NCBI RefSeq assembly: GCF_001612745.1
Contig: NZ_BDBA01000032.1
Coordinates: 19,601 to 83,600, forward strand
Origin: Nocardia amamiensis NBRC 102102
GTDB lineage: Bacteria; Actinomycetota; Actinomycetes; Mycobacteriales; Mycobacteriaceae
Length of the DNA: 64,000 bases
Reading direction: 5' to 3'
Shown: piece after piece, positions 54,408 through 63,141 of the stretch
How positions within the stretch are numbered: position 1 is the stretch's first letter
How the letters are laid out: the number at the start of each line of letters is the position of its first letter
Translations under genes and position numbers: made by a program
The notes under the pieces: model-generated
Told to the model about the DNA's origin: nothing
What the model saw: only the letters and a program-made list of their open reading frames with translations
The model's database searches: none

Positions 54408-55125
54408 TGGGGTTCGGTTCGGGATTTCGTCCTACGTGGATGGTGACTATGCGGGCGGCCGCTGCGATCACCTGTATCGCTGTCGGTGATGTAGCTGGTG
54501 CGGGTACCGCGGTCGGCCGCCGCTGCCTGCGAATTCTTCCCCTCGGGAATGACGACGCGGGTGGCCGTCGGCCCGATTACAGAGACTGCGCCGTCACCAC
54601 TGTTGGTGGCACAGATGGGGTCTGTTGTTGCTGGCGTTGACGGTGACGTTGATGACGGTGTCGCTGACCGGGTCGAGGGCCACTTGGACCGCGGTTCGGC
54701 CGACCAGGATTGTGACGGTGCGCGACGCCGCGCGCGGCATTGCGGGTCGCCGCGTCGATCATCGAGGGAGTGTTGCCACCCTCTTTGATGGAGACGTCGC
54801 GGGTCTCTGGGATGGCGGCTGTGGCCGGTCCCGCGGCTTGGGTGACGGTGGTCGGCGCGGCCTGTGGGGTCCGGTCACCTGTGTCGAGTCTCCAATAGGC
54901 GATCGCGCCACCGGCGACCGCGACGAGGATCGCGAGCAAGGCGGCCAGGATTCTGCGGCGTCGGACCGGCGTATCCGCCACCGCCGCCTCCCGTGGCGTC
55001 GTAGGGGACAGCGACCCGCTGGGGGCACCCGGAGCATCAGTGATGTAGTTGGTCGAATCGGCCGTCAAGGGATCACCGATCGTACGACGCGCTGCGAGCA
55101 AGTGCCTCTGGCGGTTGCGTGACAA
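54391..55125 (-). pseudogene. Frameshifted membrane-anchored protein gene
   Basis: The reading starts as a Pro/Thr-rich protein with one span (ILAALLAILVAVAGGAIAYW) and an extracytoplasmic part ending DVSIKEGGNTPSMIDAATRNAA. Good codon bias then jumps frame near 54725 (ASRTVTILVGRTAVQVALDP...), again near 54625 (TDPICATNSGDGAVSVIGPT) and probably again near 54515 (PTAVPAPATSPTAIQVI...), ending at a TAG at 54391. Each piece has strong G/C third positions, while the alternative frames do not. Either the gene is decayed or the assembly has errors. Read in one frame, it would end at 54577 with a His/Arg/Gln-rich tail that looks artificial. Confidence 0.55.
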
Positions 55126-55372
55126 TAGAAGCCTCCATGGTTGGACGGTTGTTGTTGGACTGACTCCTCAATGCTCATGGATGGATGGCGGTCGGAGATA
55201 CGACCACTTGGGTTGGTCTCGGCCATCCCTCGGGGTCTGAAAAGCTACCCCCTTGGGTAGGTTGATCCGGCCCGGACGGCAGACAGCCGCGCCTGCCTCG
55301 ATCGTGCCGTGTGCTCGGCGATCAGTCCGGACGCGTCCGAGCAGAGCCGGTCGCGGTAGTCGGGCCGATTGT

Positions 55373-56218
55373 TCAGAATGCGTAGCGGTGGTACTGGGCG
55401 ATCATCCGCAGTGCTGGAACCAAGGACATCACTCTTCCCATCAACCGGTAGCCACCGGAAACGCCCTGCTGGAACGACTCGGAGTCGAAGACCGATATCG
55501 CGGCGAGCTGCCGAACCCCGGGTACCGCCGAAACGATGTCGTCGGGGCCGTTGATCGCCCAATGCAGTGTCGAACCGGAGCGCCGGACGACGGTATTGAT
55601 TTTCTGCGTCTTGATCCCGAGCGCGTTGAACGCGTCGAAGTGCAGCTCGCCGGAGGGGAAGTGCTCGACGACGGCGCGCAGCAGGGCGAGGCCGGCGTCT
55701 TCGGTGAGGTACATGGTCAGGCCTTCGGCGATCATCAGCACGGGACGGTCGGCGGGAATCGCGTGCAGCCATTCCCGATCCGTCACGGACGCGGCGATGC
55801 GGTGATGGTGCGCGCGGGCCGGATAGAGCTGTTCGTGCAGCGCGATCACCTCGGGGTAGTCGACGTCGTACCACTCGACGTCAGGACCGGGGTCCAGCCG
55901 GAAAACTCGGCTGTCCAGCCCGCAACCGAGGTGCAATACGGTCGCACGGTCATGCTGAGCGAGGAACTCGCGCGCCCAGTTGTCGAAGTGGACTGTGCGA
56001 AGCGTCACCCCTGATTGATTGCGTCGGGTGATGCTGGTGCTTCGCCAGTCGTAGTCGATGCGGCGTACCGCATCCTTGGCCCAGGTGTCGCCCAACAGCG
56101 GGGTCTGCGCGTCGGCGTCCAGCGCCTTGGCGTACAGCGTCGCGAGCATCGTCTGCGGCGCTCCGGTGAGGTCGACGCGGATCTTCTCGGCCCCGGGCAA
56201 CTCATCGTTTGAACGCAT
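55373..56218 (-). CDS. LCMT-type SAM-dependent methyltransferase
   Basis: A 281-residue class I methyltransferase of the leucine-carboxyl-methyltransferase-like (PF04072) group. It has VLHLGCGLDSR (94-104), WYDVDYPEVIALH as motif II, and a catalytic-side segment ending MIAEGLTMYL. Actinobacterial members often methylate carboxylates or hydroxyls of small molecules. The ATG at 56218 has no ribosome binding site but follows a TATATT box by four bases, which fits a leaderless transcript. An ATG 18 bases earlier (56236) is the alternative. It is monocistronic, with about 250 bp of gene-free DNA at its 3' side, where I see only a small CTACCC/GGGTAG palindrome. Confidence 0.78.
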   Translation of the reverse strand: MRSNDELPGAEKIRVDLTGAPQTMLATLYAKALDADAQTPLLGDTWAKDAVRRIDYDWRSTSITRRNQSGVTLRTVHFDNWAREFLAQHDRATVLHLGCGLDSRVFRLDPGPDVEWYDVDYPEVIALHEQLYPARAHHHRIAASVTDREWLHAIPADRPVLMIAEGLTMYLTEDAGLALLRAVVEHFPSGELHFDAFNALGIKTQKINTVVRRSGSTLHWAINGPDDIVSAVPGVRQLAAISVFDSESFQQGVSGGYRLMGRVMSLVPALRMIAQYHRYAF

Positions 56219-56244
56219 GTTCAATATACCAAACATGTGTTCAA
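56209..56244. promoter_or_regulatory. Two TTGAAC-CATG-TTcaa palindromes over the methyltransferase start
   Basis: TTGAACGCATGTTCAA (56209-56224) covers the proposed start codon, and AAACATGTGTTCAA (56231-56244) repeats the same motif 22 bases away. The -10-like TATATT lies between them. This looks like a double operator for a dimeric repressor. The regulator is not identified. Confidence 0.6.
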
Positions 56245-56302
56245 CCGAGGTCAAAGAACGCGCCCGCCAAGGATTCGTCAAGGCGTGGCGGCCCGTGAAA
56301 CG

Positions 56303-56337
56303 ACTGTGGCCCTGAGCGAAATGCTCAGGGCCACAGT
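56303..56337 (-). terminator. Strong hairpin terminator after the acyl-CoA synthetase gene
   Basis: A perfect 15-bp stem, ACTGTGGCCCTGAGC / GCTCAGGGCCACAGT, with a 5-base loop (GAAAT), 16 bases past the stop of the reverse acyl-CoA synthetase gene. It is the best copy of the family also seen at 51026 and 51948. Confidence 0.8.
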
Positions 56338-56352
56338 CCTTCCGGCAGAAAC

Positions 56353-58185
56353 CTAGGTGACGTTGACGACCTGGTCGGAAGGCTCCTTGGCATACAGCGC
56401 CGCGAGCTCGGCCTGGTACTTGGTCGCGATCGGGACGCGCTTGAGCGACATCTTCGGGGTCAGCTCGTCGCCGCCGGGCTCCCAGACGGCGCCGAGGACG
56501 GTGAACCGCTTGATCTGCTCCACCCGCGACAGCTTCGTGTTGCCGGCCTGCACTGCGGCCAGCACCTCGTCGAGGATCTCGCGGCGGGTGGCCAGGGTGG
56601 CGATGTCCTCACCCGTGGCGTCGAGCTCCTTGGCGCGGATGGCGGCCACATCGGGGTCCAGCACGATCAGGGCGGCGATGTAGGGTTTGGCGTCGCCGAC
56701 CGCGACGGCCTGGCCGATCAGCGAGGAGGCGGCCTTGACCGCGTTCTCGATGTTGGAGGGCGCGATGTTCTTGCCCGCCTCGGTGATGATCAGTTCTTTC
56801 TTGCGGTCCACGATGCGCAGGTAGCCGTCGGCGTCGAGGGTGCCGATGTCGCCGGTGTGCAGCCAGCCGTCGGCGTCGATGGCTTCGGCGGTCTTGTCCG
56901 GCATGTTGCGGTAGCCGCGGGTGACGATCGGGCCGCGCACCAGCACCTCACCGTCGGCGTCCAGCCGCAGTTCCATGCCGTCCACCGTGCGGCCGACCGA
57001 GCCGGGGCGCGGCTTGTCCAGTTCGGTGTAGGTGCCCACGCCGGTGGTCTCCGACATGCCCCACACTTCGCTGACGGTGAACCCGAGGCCGAGGAAGTAC
57101 TCCAGGGTCTCCGGAGGGATCGGGGCGGCGCCGGAAGAGGCGACCTTCAGCTGATCCAAACCGAGCGCATGACGCAGCTTGGACAGCACTAGTGCCTCGG
57201 CGATCGCGTGCTGGACGCTCAGCAGGGGACCGCGGCCCTTTCCGGCCAGATCCGCCCGCGCGGCCGCGATGCCGGTGCCGATCGCCCAGTTGGCCAGCGA
57301 CTTCTTCACCGGACTCGGTTCAGCGGCGAGCCTGCCCTCCACGCCCGCCTTGATCTTCTGCCACACCCGCGGCACACCGAAGAAGATGGTCGGGCGCGCG
57401 TCGGGCAGGGCGGCGGCCACCTCACGGGGGTCGGGCACGGTGGTGATCTGAATGCCGGTGAGCAGATTGATCGCGTGGCCGGAGATCCGGTCGGCGACGT
57501 GCGCGGCAGGCAGGTAGGACACGGCGCGATCGTCCAGGCCGACCTCGAGCGGGCCGTTGACCAGCGCAATGACCTGGGCGAGAACGTTGCGGTGGGTGAT
57601 CTCCACGCCCTTGGACGGGCCGGTGGTGCCGGAGGTGTAGATCAGGGTGGCCAGGTCGTCGGCTTGCACGGCCTGCCAGGCGGCGTCGAAATCGAAGTCG
57701 GCGGCGGGTGCGGCCTCGACCTGTTCGAGGGTGATGGTGCCCTCGGCGGGTCCGTCGACCAGGATGGTGTGCTCGACCGGCACACCGGCGGCGGTGATCC
57801 GGTCGAGGAAAACCTGTTCGGTCACCACGACTTTGTTGCCCGCGTTGGTGAACAGGTGGGTGATCTGCTCGGAGGAGCTGGTGTTGTAGATCGAGAACGG
57901 GGTCGCGCCCAGGTGTAGTGCCGCGGTGTCGACCAGGTTGAACTCGGGGCGGTTGGTGAGCATGATGCCGACGGTGTCGCCGCGCCGCACGCCGAGGCCG
58001 GCCAGGCCCGCCGCGAGGGAGCGCACACGTTCGGCGTAGTCGCGCCAGGTGTATTCCTGCGTGCCGCCCACCTTGCGCAAGGCGATCTGGTCGGGGCGTA
58101 GTCGCGCGGTCTCCTGGAATGCCGCGGGCACGGTGTAGACCGTTTTGCCCGATTCGTGCGCGTATCCGATATCTGTTGTCGTCAT
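56353..58185 (-). CDS. FadD15-like long-chain acyl-CoA/AMP synthetase
   Basis: A 610-residue ANL-superfamily adenylate-forming enzyme that activates fatty acids as acyl-AMP and then acyl-CoA. The P-loop-like motif is LIYTSGTTGPSKGVEITHRN (about 180-200), with EVWGMSETTG (A5), GWLHTGDIG (A7) and DRKKELIITEAGKNIAP (A8) all intact. The length fits the FadD15 group of mycobacteria. The ATG at 58185 has AGGGA five bases upstream; earlier starts would add an Arg-rich leader. A terminator hairpin closes it. About 175 bp upstream (58186-58360) hold its promoter but no gene. It could serve lipid metabolism in general or prime the polyketide, but it lies outside the obvious cluster. Confidence 0.92.
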   Translation of the reverse strand: MTTTDIGYAHESGKTVYTVPAAFQETARLRPDQIALRKVGGTQEYTWRDYAERVRSLAAGLAGLGVRRGDTVGIMLTNRPEFNLVDTAALHLGATPFSIYNTSSSEQITHLFTNAGNKVVVTEQVFLDRITAAGVPVEHTILVDGPAEGTITLEQVEAAPAADFDFDAAWQAVQADDLATLIYTSGTTGPSKGVEITHRNVLAQVIALVNGPLEVGLDDRAVSYLPAAHVADRISGHAINLLTGIQITTVPDPREVAAALPDARPTIFFGVPRVWQKIKAGVEGRLAAEPSPVKKSLANWAIGTGIAAARADLAGKGRGPLLSVQHAIAEALVLSKLRHALGLDQLKVASSGAAPIPPETLEYFLGLGFTVSEVWGMSETTGVGTYTELDKPRPGSVGRTVDGMELRLDADGEVLVRGPIVTRGYRNMPDKTAEAIDADGWLHTGDIGTLDADGYLRIVDRKKELIITEAGKNIAPSNIENAVKAASSLIGQAVAVGDAKPYIAALIVLDPDVAAIRAKELDATGEDIATLATRREILDEVLAAVQAGNTKLSRVEQIKRFTVLGAVWEPGGDELTPKMSLKRVPIATKYQAELAALYAKEPSDQVVNVT

Positions 58186-58360
58186 ATCCCTGTTCCCGCT
58201 ATCTCTGGCGTGGACCGATCCGCGGTGTTCGCCGACGCCGGTCCGAGCTCCTGACATAATGCGTCGAAGACGCCGCCAGTCTCTCATGATTCGGCGCGCC
58301 ACCTGTGGCGCGGCTCACTCATGGTAGCGAGACACGAGGGTTGTGGTGGCTCTTACATCA

Positions 58361-59098
58361 CTACGCGCCGATCAGATCCGCCGCAGAAGCGGAACCGGGG
58401 CGGGGCCGGGCCGTTTCACCGGGCGTGATGACGACCGGATCGACGGCCAATGGCTCGTCGGTAGCGGCACCGGAGGGCTCCTCGACCGCCCACGGTGCGG
58501 AATCGGTCGGAATCCAATGCTTGCGGCGGGTGCGCTTGGCTTCGAGGTACTCGCGGGCCCGCTCACTGAGCGCCCGCGTCCGCAGCGGCACCGCGGTGAC
58601 CTGCAAACCTCCCTGCCGTAGCGCTTCGACCTTGGCGGGGTTGTTGGTGAGCAGCTGCACCGAGCGCAATCCCAGATCCGCCAGGGCATGGGCGGTCGCG
58701 GAGTAGGCGCGCGCGTCGGCGGGATAGCCGAGTCGCTCATAGCTGGTGAAGGTGTCGGCGCCGGAGCGCTCGCTTTCGCGATATCCCAGGGCCTTGGCGA
58801 TCAGCCCCGCGCCGCGCCCTTCCTGCTCCAGATAGACCAGCACCCCCGAGCCCGCGGCTTGGATGAGATCCAGCGCCTTGTCCAGCTCCGGTCCGCAGTC
58901 GCAGTCCTCCGACCGCAGCGCCTCGCCGTAGAGGCACCGCGAATGCACCCGCACCAGGCATCCGTCGGCGACGTCGCCGAACAGCAGCAAGTGTCCCCGC
59001 TCACCGTCGCCGTTCAGCTCCATCACCCGAACACGCAGATCATGCCCCTTGCGACGGAACCGGTGCTCGGTGTCGGCAAGGTCCACAACTCTGGTCAA
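58361..59098 (-). CDS. ribA: GTP cyclohydrolase II (RibA)-like protein
   Basis: A 245-residue protein with the zinc-binding SRCLYGEALRSEDCDCG segment (three Cys), EQEGRGAGL, the ADAR pair matching the catalytic Asp/Arg of RibA, and LLTNNPAK. GTP cyclohydrolase II opens GTP to the first pyrimidine of riboflavin synthesis. There is no fused RibB domain, and a 40-residue Pro/Ala-rich tail follows the domain. It is coupled by ATGA to the PfkB-family gene and not to other rib genes, so a role outside housekeeping riboflavin synthesis is possible. Gene symbol follows the family only. Confidence 0.85.
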   Translation of the reverse strand: MTRVVDLADTEHRFRRKGHDLRVRVMELNGDGERGHLLLFGDVADGCLVRVHSRCLYGEALRSEDCDCGPELDKALDLIQAAGSGVLVYLEQEGRGAGLIAKALGYRESERSGADTFTSYERLGYPADARAYSATAHALADLGLRSVQLLTNNPAKVEALRQGGLQVTAVPLRTRALSERAREYLEAKRTRRKHWIPTDSAPWAVEEPSGAATDEPLAVDPVVITPGETARPRPGSASAADLIGA

Positions 59099-60600
59099 TG
59101 CTCCTCCGAAGCGAGTCTGAAGATCCGTTCGATCTCACCCACCAGTGGCATTGCTCCCGGGACGTCCCCGACCGATTGCGTCGCCACCATCGCGGCGGTC
59201 GCCCAGACGTAGTCGTTGCGTGCGGCGGGGCGGCGCGTCGAGACGAGACGATATACCAGGGCGGCGGAGAAGGCAGCGTGAGCGCCGACCGAGTCGTCCA
59301 GCGCGGTCGGGAAGGGGTGAAACCGGTCGCTGAGCTGGTCGGACCACACCGCGCACCGGAAATCCTTGATCGCGCACACCGCCCGCACCCCGAGCGCGCG
59401 CAACAGCGTGGCGGTCTTCTCCCCGGAGGCCGTGGCGCCATCGGGCACCATCGCGAGCGCGTCCAGGTCCTTGTCGCCGCCGACCAGGTAATCCACCACA
59501 CCGAGGTGGTGGTAGAGGTACTGCGGGCGATCCAGCGGCGGCGCGGGATGCACGACCACCAGCGGCCGCGACCGCAGCCCGCGCAGATCCGCCATGATCT
59601 GCTCGATCACGCCGGTGGGTTGTTCGAAGGTCAGCAGCACCGCATCCGAGGTGGCGATCGCGGAGCGGATCGCGTCGCTGCGTAAATCCTGAGCGCTCAA
59701 CCGGATTCGCTCGTCCTTGCAGCCGATCGTGCTCGCCGCGCCGGTGCCCGCGACGATCACCGCGGTGACCGGCGTCGGCGCGTAGGGCACCACCTTGACC
59801 AGTTCGGTGTCGACCCCCTCGCTGCGCAGGTATTCCAGGATGCGGGCGCCCGCGTCGTCGTCACCGACCGCCGAGATCAGCCGCACCCGCAGACCCAGTC
59901 GGGCGGCGGCGACGGCACGGGTGAGTCCCTTGCCACCGGGATGCTCCTCGTAGCCGCCGCGAGTGGTGCCGCCGGGGCCGGGGATCCGGTCGACCAGGTA
60001 CATGTGGTCGATCACCGCGTCGCCGACCACGGTGACCACGCCGCGATATTTCGGCGAATGATCCTGGTCCGCAGCATCTTTCGATGCGCCTCTACCGGTC
60101 TCGACGACATGCGCTCCGTCGAACACCGAAGCCGTGGCCAGCTGCGCGGCCAGTGCCGTGAACGCCCTGCGCTCAGGCGTGCCGCGCAGGGTCCGCACTG
60201 TCGGCGCGGCGGGAATGGCTTGCGCCCCAACGGCTTCGTGCAGCACTGGCCAGTGTTCGGCGAGGTATTCGCGACGCTCGCCCAGATCCGACGCATAGAG
60301 CCGATCGGGATCGACAGCGGCAGGCGGATTCTCACGCAGCAGGCCCAGTGACAGTTCCGCGTCGACGATGAGCCGGTCGGTGGGCTCCAAGCGCCCGGCC
60401 ACATCGCGCACCAGCGGCAGCACCGCTTCTTCCCGGTCGATGCCCGCACGCCGCGCGTACTGGCGCACGGCCAGCAGATCCAGCAGCGGTAGAACGTCGA
60501 TTTCGGTGCTACGCAAGCGATCCGAGCTCAGGCCGGACCGCTTGCACAACCGCGTGAGGATATTGCGAACGGCAACCATTCCCGAATCCTGCGGGACCAT
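59095..60600 (-). CDS. PfkB/ribokinase-fold protein with extra N-terminal domain and degenerate active site
   Basis: A 501-residue protein. Residues 1-165 are a separate helical domain of unknown type (RNILTRLCKRSGL...). Residues 185-485 are a ribokinase-fold: VVGDAVIDHMY, then PGGKGLTRAVAAARLG (first PfkB signature) and SAVGDDDAGA. The second signature, normally DTxGAGD, reads DSVGAHA (436-442), so the catalytic Asp is Ala442. Kinase activity is therefore doubtful; ligand binding may persist. The ATG at 60600 has GAGGAGGG seven bases upstream. It is translationally coupled to the RibA-like gene, suggesting a shared nucleotide or sugar substrate. Confidence 0.8.
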   Translation of the reverse strand: MVPQDSGMVAVRNILTRLCKRSGLSSDRLRSTEIDVLPLLDLLAVRQYARRAGIDREEAVLPLVRDVAGRLEPTDRLIVDAELSLGLLRENPPAAVDPDRLYASDLGERREYLAEHWPVLHEAVGAQAIPAAPTVRTLRGTPERRAFTALAAQLATASVFDGAHVVETGRGASKDAADQDHSPKYRGVVTVVGDAVIDHMYLVDRIPGPGGTTRGGYEEHPGGKGLTRAVAAARLGLRVRLISAVGDDDAGARILEYLRSEGVDTELVKVVPYAPTPVTAVIVAGTGAASTIGCKDERIRLSAQDLRSDAIRSAIATSDAVLLTFEQPTGVIEQIMADLRGLRSRPLVVVHPAPPLDRPQYLYHHLGVVDYLVGGDKDLDALAMVPDGATASGEKTATLLRALGVRAVCAIKDFRCAVWSDQLSDRFHPFPTALDDSVGAHAAFSAALVYRLVSTRRPAARNDYVWATAAMVATQSVGDVPGAMPLVGEIERIFRLASEEH

Positions 60601-60731
60601 GGGCGACCCTCCTCGATCGGTGCGGCACCGAAGCTGTCGGGCGCACGTAGGCCACGCAAATCGGGTTTAGCCAGCGGGCAAATTGTCAATTACCAAATTA
60701 CAACGGCAATTGCGCTCGGGGAACGGCAAAT

Positions 60732-60748
60732 GCCACACTGGATGTGGC
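60732..60748. promoter_or_regulatory. GCCACA/TGTGGC palindrome in a divergent region
   Basis: A perfect 6-bp inverted repeat with a 5-base spacer lies between the reverse PfkB-family gene (start 60600) and the small forward ORF at 60786. It may be an operator. Confidence 0.35.
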
Positions 60749-60785
60749 GATCCCCATCGCTCCACCAGGCACGGGAGGGCTGGTG

Positions 60786-60884
60786 ATGAGAATGATTCTC
60801 CGCATACGGCAGAGTCGGCGGCGACGGCACCCCCGCCCCGCCGGACCGGATACCGAGCTGGTGCCGAAGCCGGTGGTGGACTAA
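60786..60884 (+). CDS. Possible 32-residue Arg-rich peptide
   Basis: The ATG is preceded at six bases by GGGAGGG, the best ribosome binding site in this stretch. The peptide begins MRMILRIRQSRRRRHPRP and ends LVPKPVVD. No family is recognised. The following 60885-61118 shows no ORF I would defend. Confidence 0.35.
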   Translation: MRMILRIRQSRRRRHPRPAGPDTELVPKPVVD

Positions 60885-61118
60885 ACGAGCCGCCGGACAT
60901 CCCCGCAACACCGCACCCTGGCCGTCGCCTGCCACGCGTCAGCGCGAAGGCATTCACCCATCAGCCGCGCCCGCAGCCGGACAAGGCTCACCGTCTACGC
61001 GACCGGCGCACGGCAACCCCTCGGACACGACGACCGGCCCGGCCATACATGCCGCCGATCGCGGCCCGATCACCCACGGCGCACCGCAACGGGCGAGCAT
61101 GCCTGCCGCGCGGAAACG

Positions 61119-61364
61119 ATGCGGCCGGTATGCCGGTTCAGCCCACCGGCGCACCCGAACCCTTGCCGGGCCGAGCGGCGCACTCGGCCGCCAGGCCCGG
61201 CAAACGGACCCGTCGGCTCCGACAGCGCCGACACCGCGGAAATCACGGTGCAGCACCTCCACCGCGCTGCACCAGCGGATGCACGACTGGAGGCATTCGT
61301 GATCATCGAATTCAGCACCCTGGAGCCGGCCTCACTCCACCTGTTGCACCGGAGACACCGATGA
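61119..61364 (+). CDS. Possible small protein coupled to the following gene
   Basis: An 81-residue ORF whose second half (EITVQHLHRAAPADARLEAFVIIEFSTLEPAS, split here by description only at its ends) has sound codon bias and composition, while the first 30 residues are Pro/Arg-rich and unconvincing. Its TGA overlaps the ATG of the next gene (ATGA). The real start may lie further in, or the 5' part may have changed frame. Confidence 0.35.
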   Translation: MRPVCRFSPPAHPNPCRAERRTRPPGPANGPVGSDSADTAEITVQHLHRAAPADARLEAFVIIEFSTLEPASLHLLHRRHR

Positions 61365-61747
61365 CCATTCACGCCACCGAATGGACGATGACCAGCGATC
61401 TGACCCCGGAAGCCGCCTACCGGGACACCGACACCGAAGGCTGGCGCCTGAGCTGGCTGCCGGACCGCGTGCTGACCCGCGCGCAAGCCGAGGCGGGCAT
61501 GCACTTGGACGAGCTGCTCAGCGACCCGGCCATGGTGCACGACCGGATGACCCAGGCCCGCGTCGACGTCTACGCCGATGAACTGGGCATCCTGCGCGAC
61601 CACGCGGTGATCCTGCTGGCCAAGCGGATGGCGGCGCGACTGGAGAAGGAGTTGCGACCCAAAGCGGACCCGACGCCGCCGGGGCACAGCCCGCGCACCG
61701 GCCGATCACTCACCCAGACGATCGAACCCCCGTTCGTCCACGGCTGA
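61361..61747 (+). CDS. Hypothetical protein
   Basis: A 128-residue soluble protein starting MTIHATEWTMTSDLTPEAAYRD. The middle is helical (LTRAQAEAGMHLDELLSDP and QARVDVYADELGILRDHAVILLAKRMAARLEKEL), and the C-terminus is Pro-rich. CCGGAG before the ATG is a fair ribosome binding site. A much longer in-frame ORF reaches back to 60683, but its first 226 codons have poor composition, so I start here. No family is recognised. It converges on pyrD. Confidence 0.65.
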   Translation: MTIHATEWTMTSDLTPEAAYRDTDTEGWRLSWLPDRVLTRAQAEAGMHLDELLSDPAMVHDRMTQARVDVYADELGILRDHAVILLAKRMAARLEKELRPKADPTPPGHSPRTGRSLTQTIEPPFVHG

Positions 61748-61760
61748 CCCGCGCTGGAGT

Positions 61761-62837
61761 TCAGGCGTGCGCTGTGTGCTCCGCGCCCACGGCATCACCG
61801 ATGCTGCGGTACCCGCCGGCCCGCAACCGCTGCGCCAGACCGCGATGGATCCGGCGCATCCAGAACGGGCCGCCGTAGATGAAGCCGGTGTAGCCCTGCA
61901 GCAGCGTCGCACCGGCGAGGATGCGTTCCCACGCCTGGTCGACCGTTTCGATACCGCCGACCGAGATCAGCACCAACCGGTCACCGACACGCCGGTACAA
62001 CCGGCGCAGCACCTCGAGCGAGCGCTCCGCGACCGGCGGCCCCGAAAGACCGCCCGCGCCCATGGCGGCGACATCGTCCGGATCGGAGCGCAAACCGTCG
62101 CGGCGAATGGTGGTGTTGGTGGCCACGATGCCCGCCAGACCCAGCTCGACGGCCAAGTCGGCGACCGCGTCGATGTCCTCGTCGGACAGGTCCGGAGCGA
62201 TCTTCACCAGCACCGGCACCCGCACACTGTCCAGCACCGCCCGCAACAGCGGACGCAGCGATTCGACCGCCTGCAGATCCCGCAGGCCGGGGGTATTGGG
62301 GGAGCTGACGTTGACCACGACGAAATCGGCCAGCGGGCCCAGCAGGGCGGCGCTGGTGGCGTAGTCGGCGGCGGCGGCATCCGGTTCGACGATCTTCGTC
62401 TTGCCGATGTTCGCCCCGATCGGCACGGCGCCGCGCCGCCCGCGCAGCCGTTCGGCGGCAGCGGCGGCGCCGTGGTTGTTGAAGCCCATCCGGTTGATCA
62501 GCGCCCGGTCGGCGGGCAGCCGGAACAGTCGCGGTGCGGGATTGCCCGGCTGCGGCTGGGCGGTGACGGTGCCGACCTCGGCGAAACCGAATCCCAGCGG
62601 AGCCCAGGCGTCGACACCGTCGGCGTTCTTGTCGAATCCGGCGGCCAACCCCAGCGGCGCGGGGAATTCGACCCCGAATGCCGTCGTACGCAGAATCGGG
62701 TCATCGTTGACGAGAATTTTGCTCATCGCCCAGCGCACGGGCGCACACCAGGCGGCCAACCGCATGACAGCGAAGACGAGGTGGTGGATGCGTTCCGGCG
62801 CGACCAGGAACATCAGTCGGAGTAGCAGGGCGTACAT
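61761..62837 (-). CDS. pyrD: Dihydroorotate dehydrogenase (quinone), class 2
   Basis: Oxidises dihydroorotate to orotate in pyrimidine synthesis, passing electrons to quinone at the membrane. The 358-residue protein has the N-terminal amphipathic membrane-binding helices of class 2 ([22 protein letters not shown]), [12 protein letters not shown] for [24 protein letters not shown] with the catalytic-base Ser, and [10 protein letters not shown] and [15 protein letters not shown]. The start at 62837 is fixed by these helices; an upstream extension would be Cys/Gly-rich. The gene starts 4 bases after the DUF5703-like stop. Confidence 0.95.
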   Translation of the reverse strand: MYALLLRLMFLVAPERIHHLVFAVMRLAAWCAPVRWAMSKILVNDDPILRTTAFGVEFPAPLGLAAGFDKNADGVDAWAPLGFGFAEVGTVTAQPQPGNPAPRLFRLPADRALINRMGFNNHGAAAAAERLRGRRGAVPIGANIGKTKIVEPDAAAADYATSAALLGPLADFVVVNVSSPNTPGLRDLQAVESLRPLLRAVLDSVRVPVLVKIAPDLSDEDIDAVADLAVELGLAGIVATNTTIRRDGLRSDPDDVAAMGAGGLSGPPVAERSLEVLRRLYRRVGDRLVLISVGGIETVDQAWERILAGATLLQGYTGFIYGGPFWMRRIHRGLAQRLRAGGYRSIGDAVGAEHTAHA

Positions 62838-62841
62838 CGGC

Positions 62842-63141
62842 TCACATTCCGGGTTCGGGCTGGGGTAGTAGTGCGGATTTTCGCCGCCGCAGCAGGACCC
62901 GCCTGCTGCCGTCGGTGTAGGCCCGCACCCGCGACAGCTCCCAGCCACCGAACTCGGCTTGGATCGCCAGCCGCATGGACGCGGTCACCCGCGTGACATC
63001 CGGCGGCAGGCGCAGCGGCACATACTCGTAGTCGTCGCTGGTGGTCTCCCAGCCCGCGGGCAACGCGCGCCCGCGCCGCCGGTGTGCCGCCGGATCAGAG
63101 GATGTCGCGGAATCGTCTCCCGCGCGCGCTGTTGGAGCCAT
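62842..63141 (-). CDS. DUF5703-like small protein
   Basis: A 99-residue protein with a conserved-looking core [21 protein letters not shown] and a basic C-terminus ([10 protein letters not shown]). It fits the DUF5703 family, usually found next to pyrD in Mycobacteriales; function unknown. The ATG at 63141 shares one base with the stop of the propeller gene upstream (TGATG). The core is preceded by a disordered N-terminus. Confidence 0.75.
   Translation of the reverse strand: MAPTARAGDDSATSSDPAAHRRRGRALPAGWETTSDDYEYVPLRLPPDVTRVTASMRLAIQAEFGGWELSRVRAYTDGSRRVLLRRRKSALLPQPEPGM

Noticed and set aside
55245..55874. A 209-residue reverse ORF
   Set aside because: It overlaps the methyltransferase in another frame and reads as an Arg/Pro-rich shadow.
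60683..61747. A 354-residue forward ORF
   Set aside because: Its first 226 codons give Arg/Pro-rich, low-quality protein and lack a good ribosome binding site. Only the part from 61361 looks coded.
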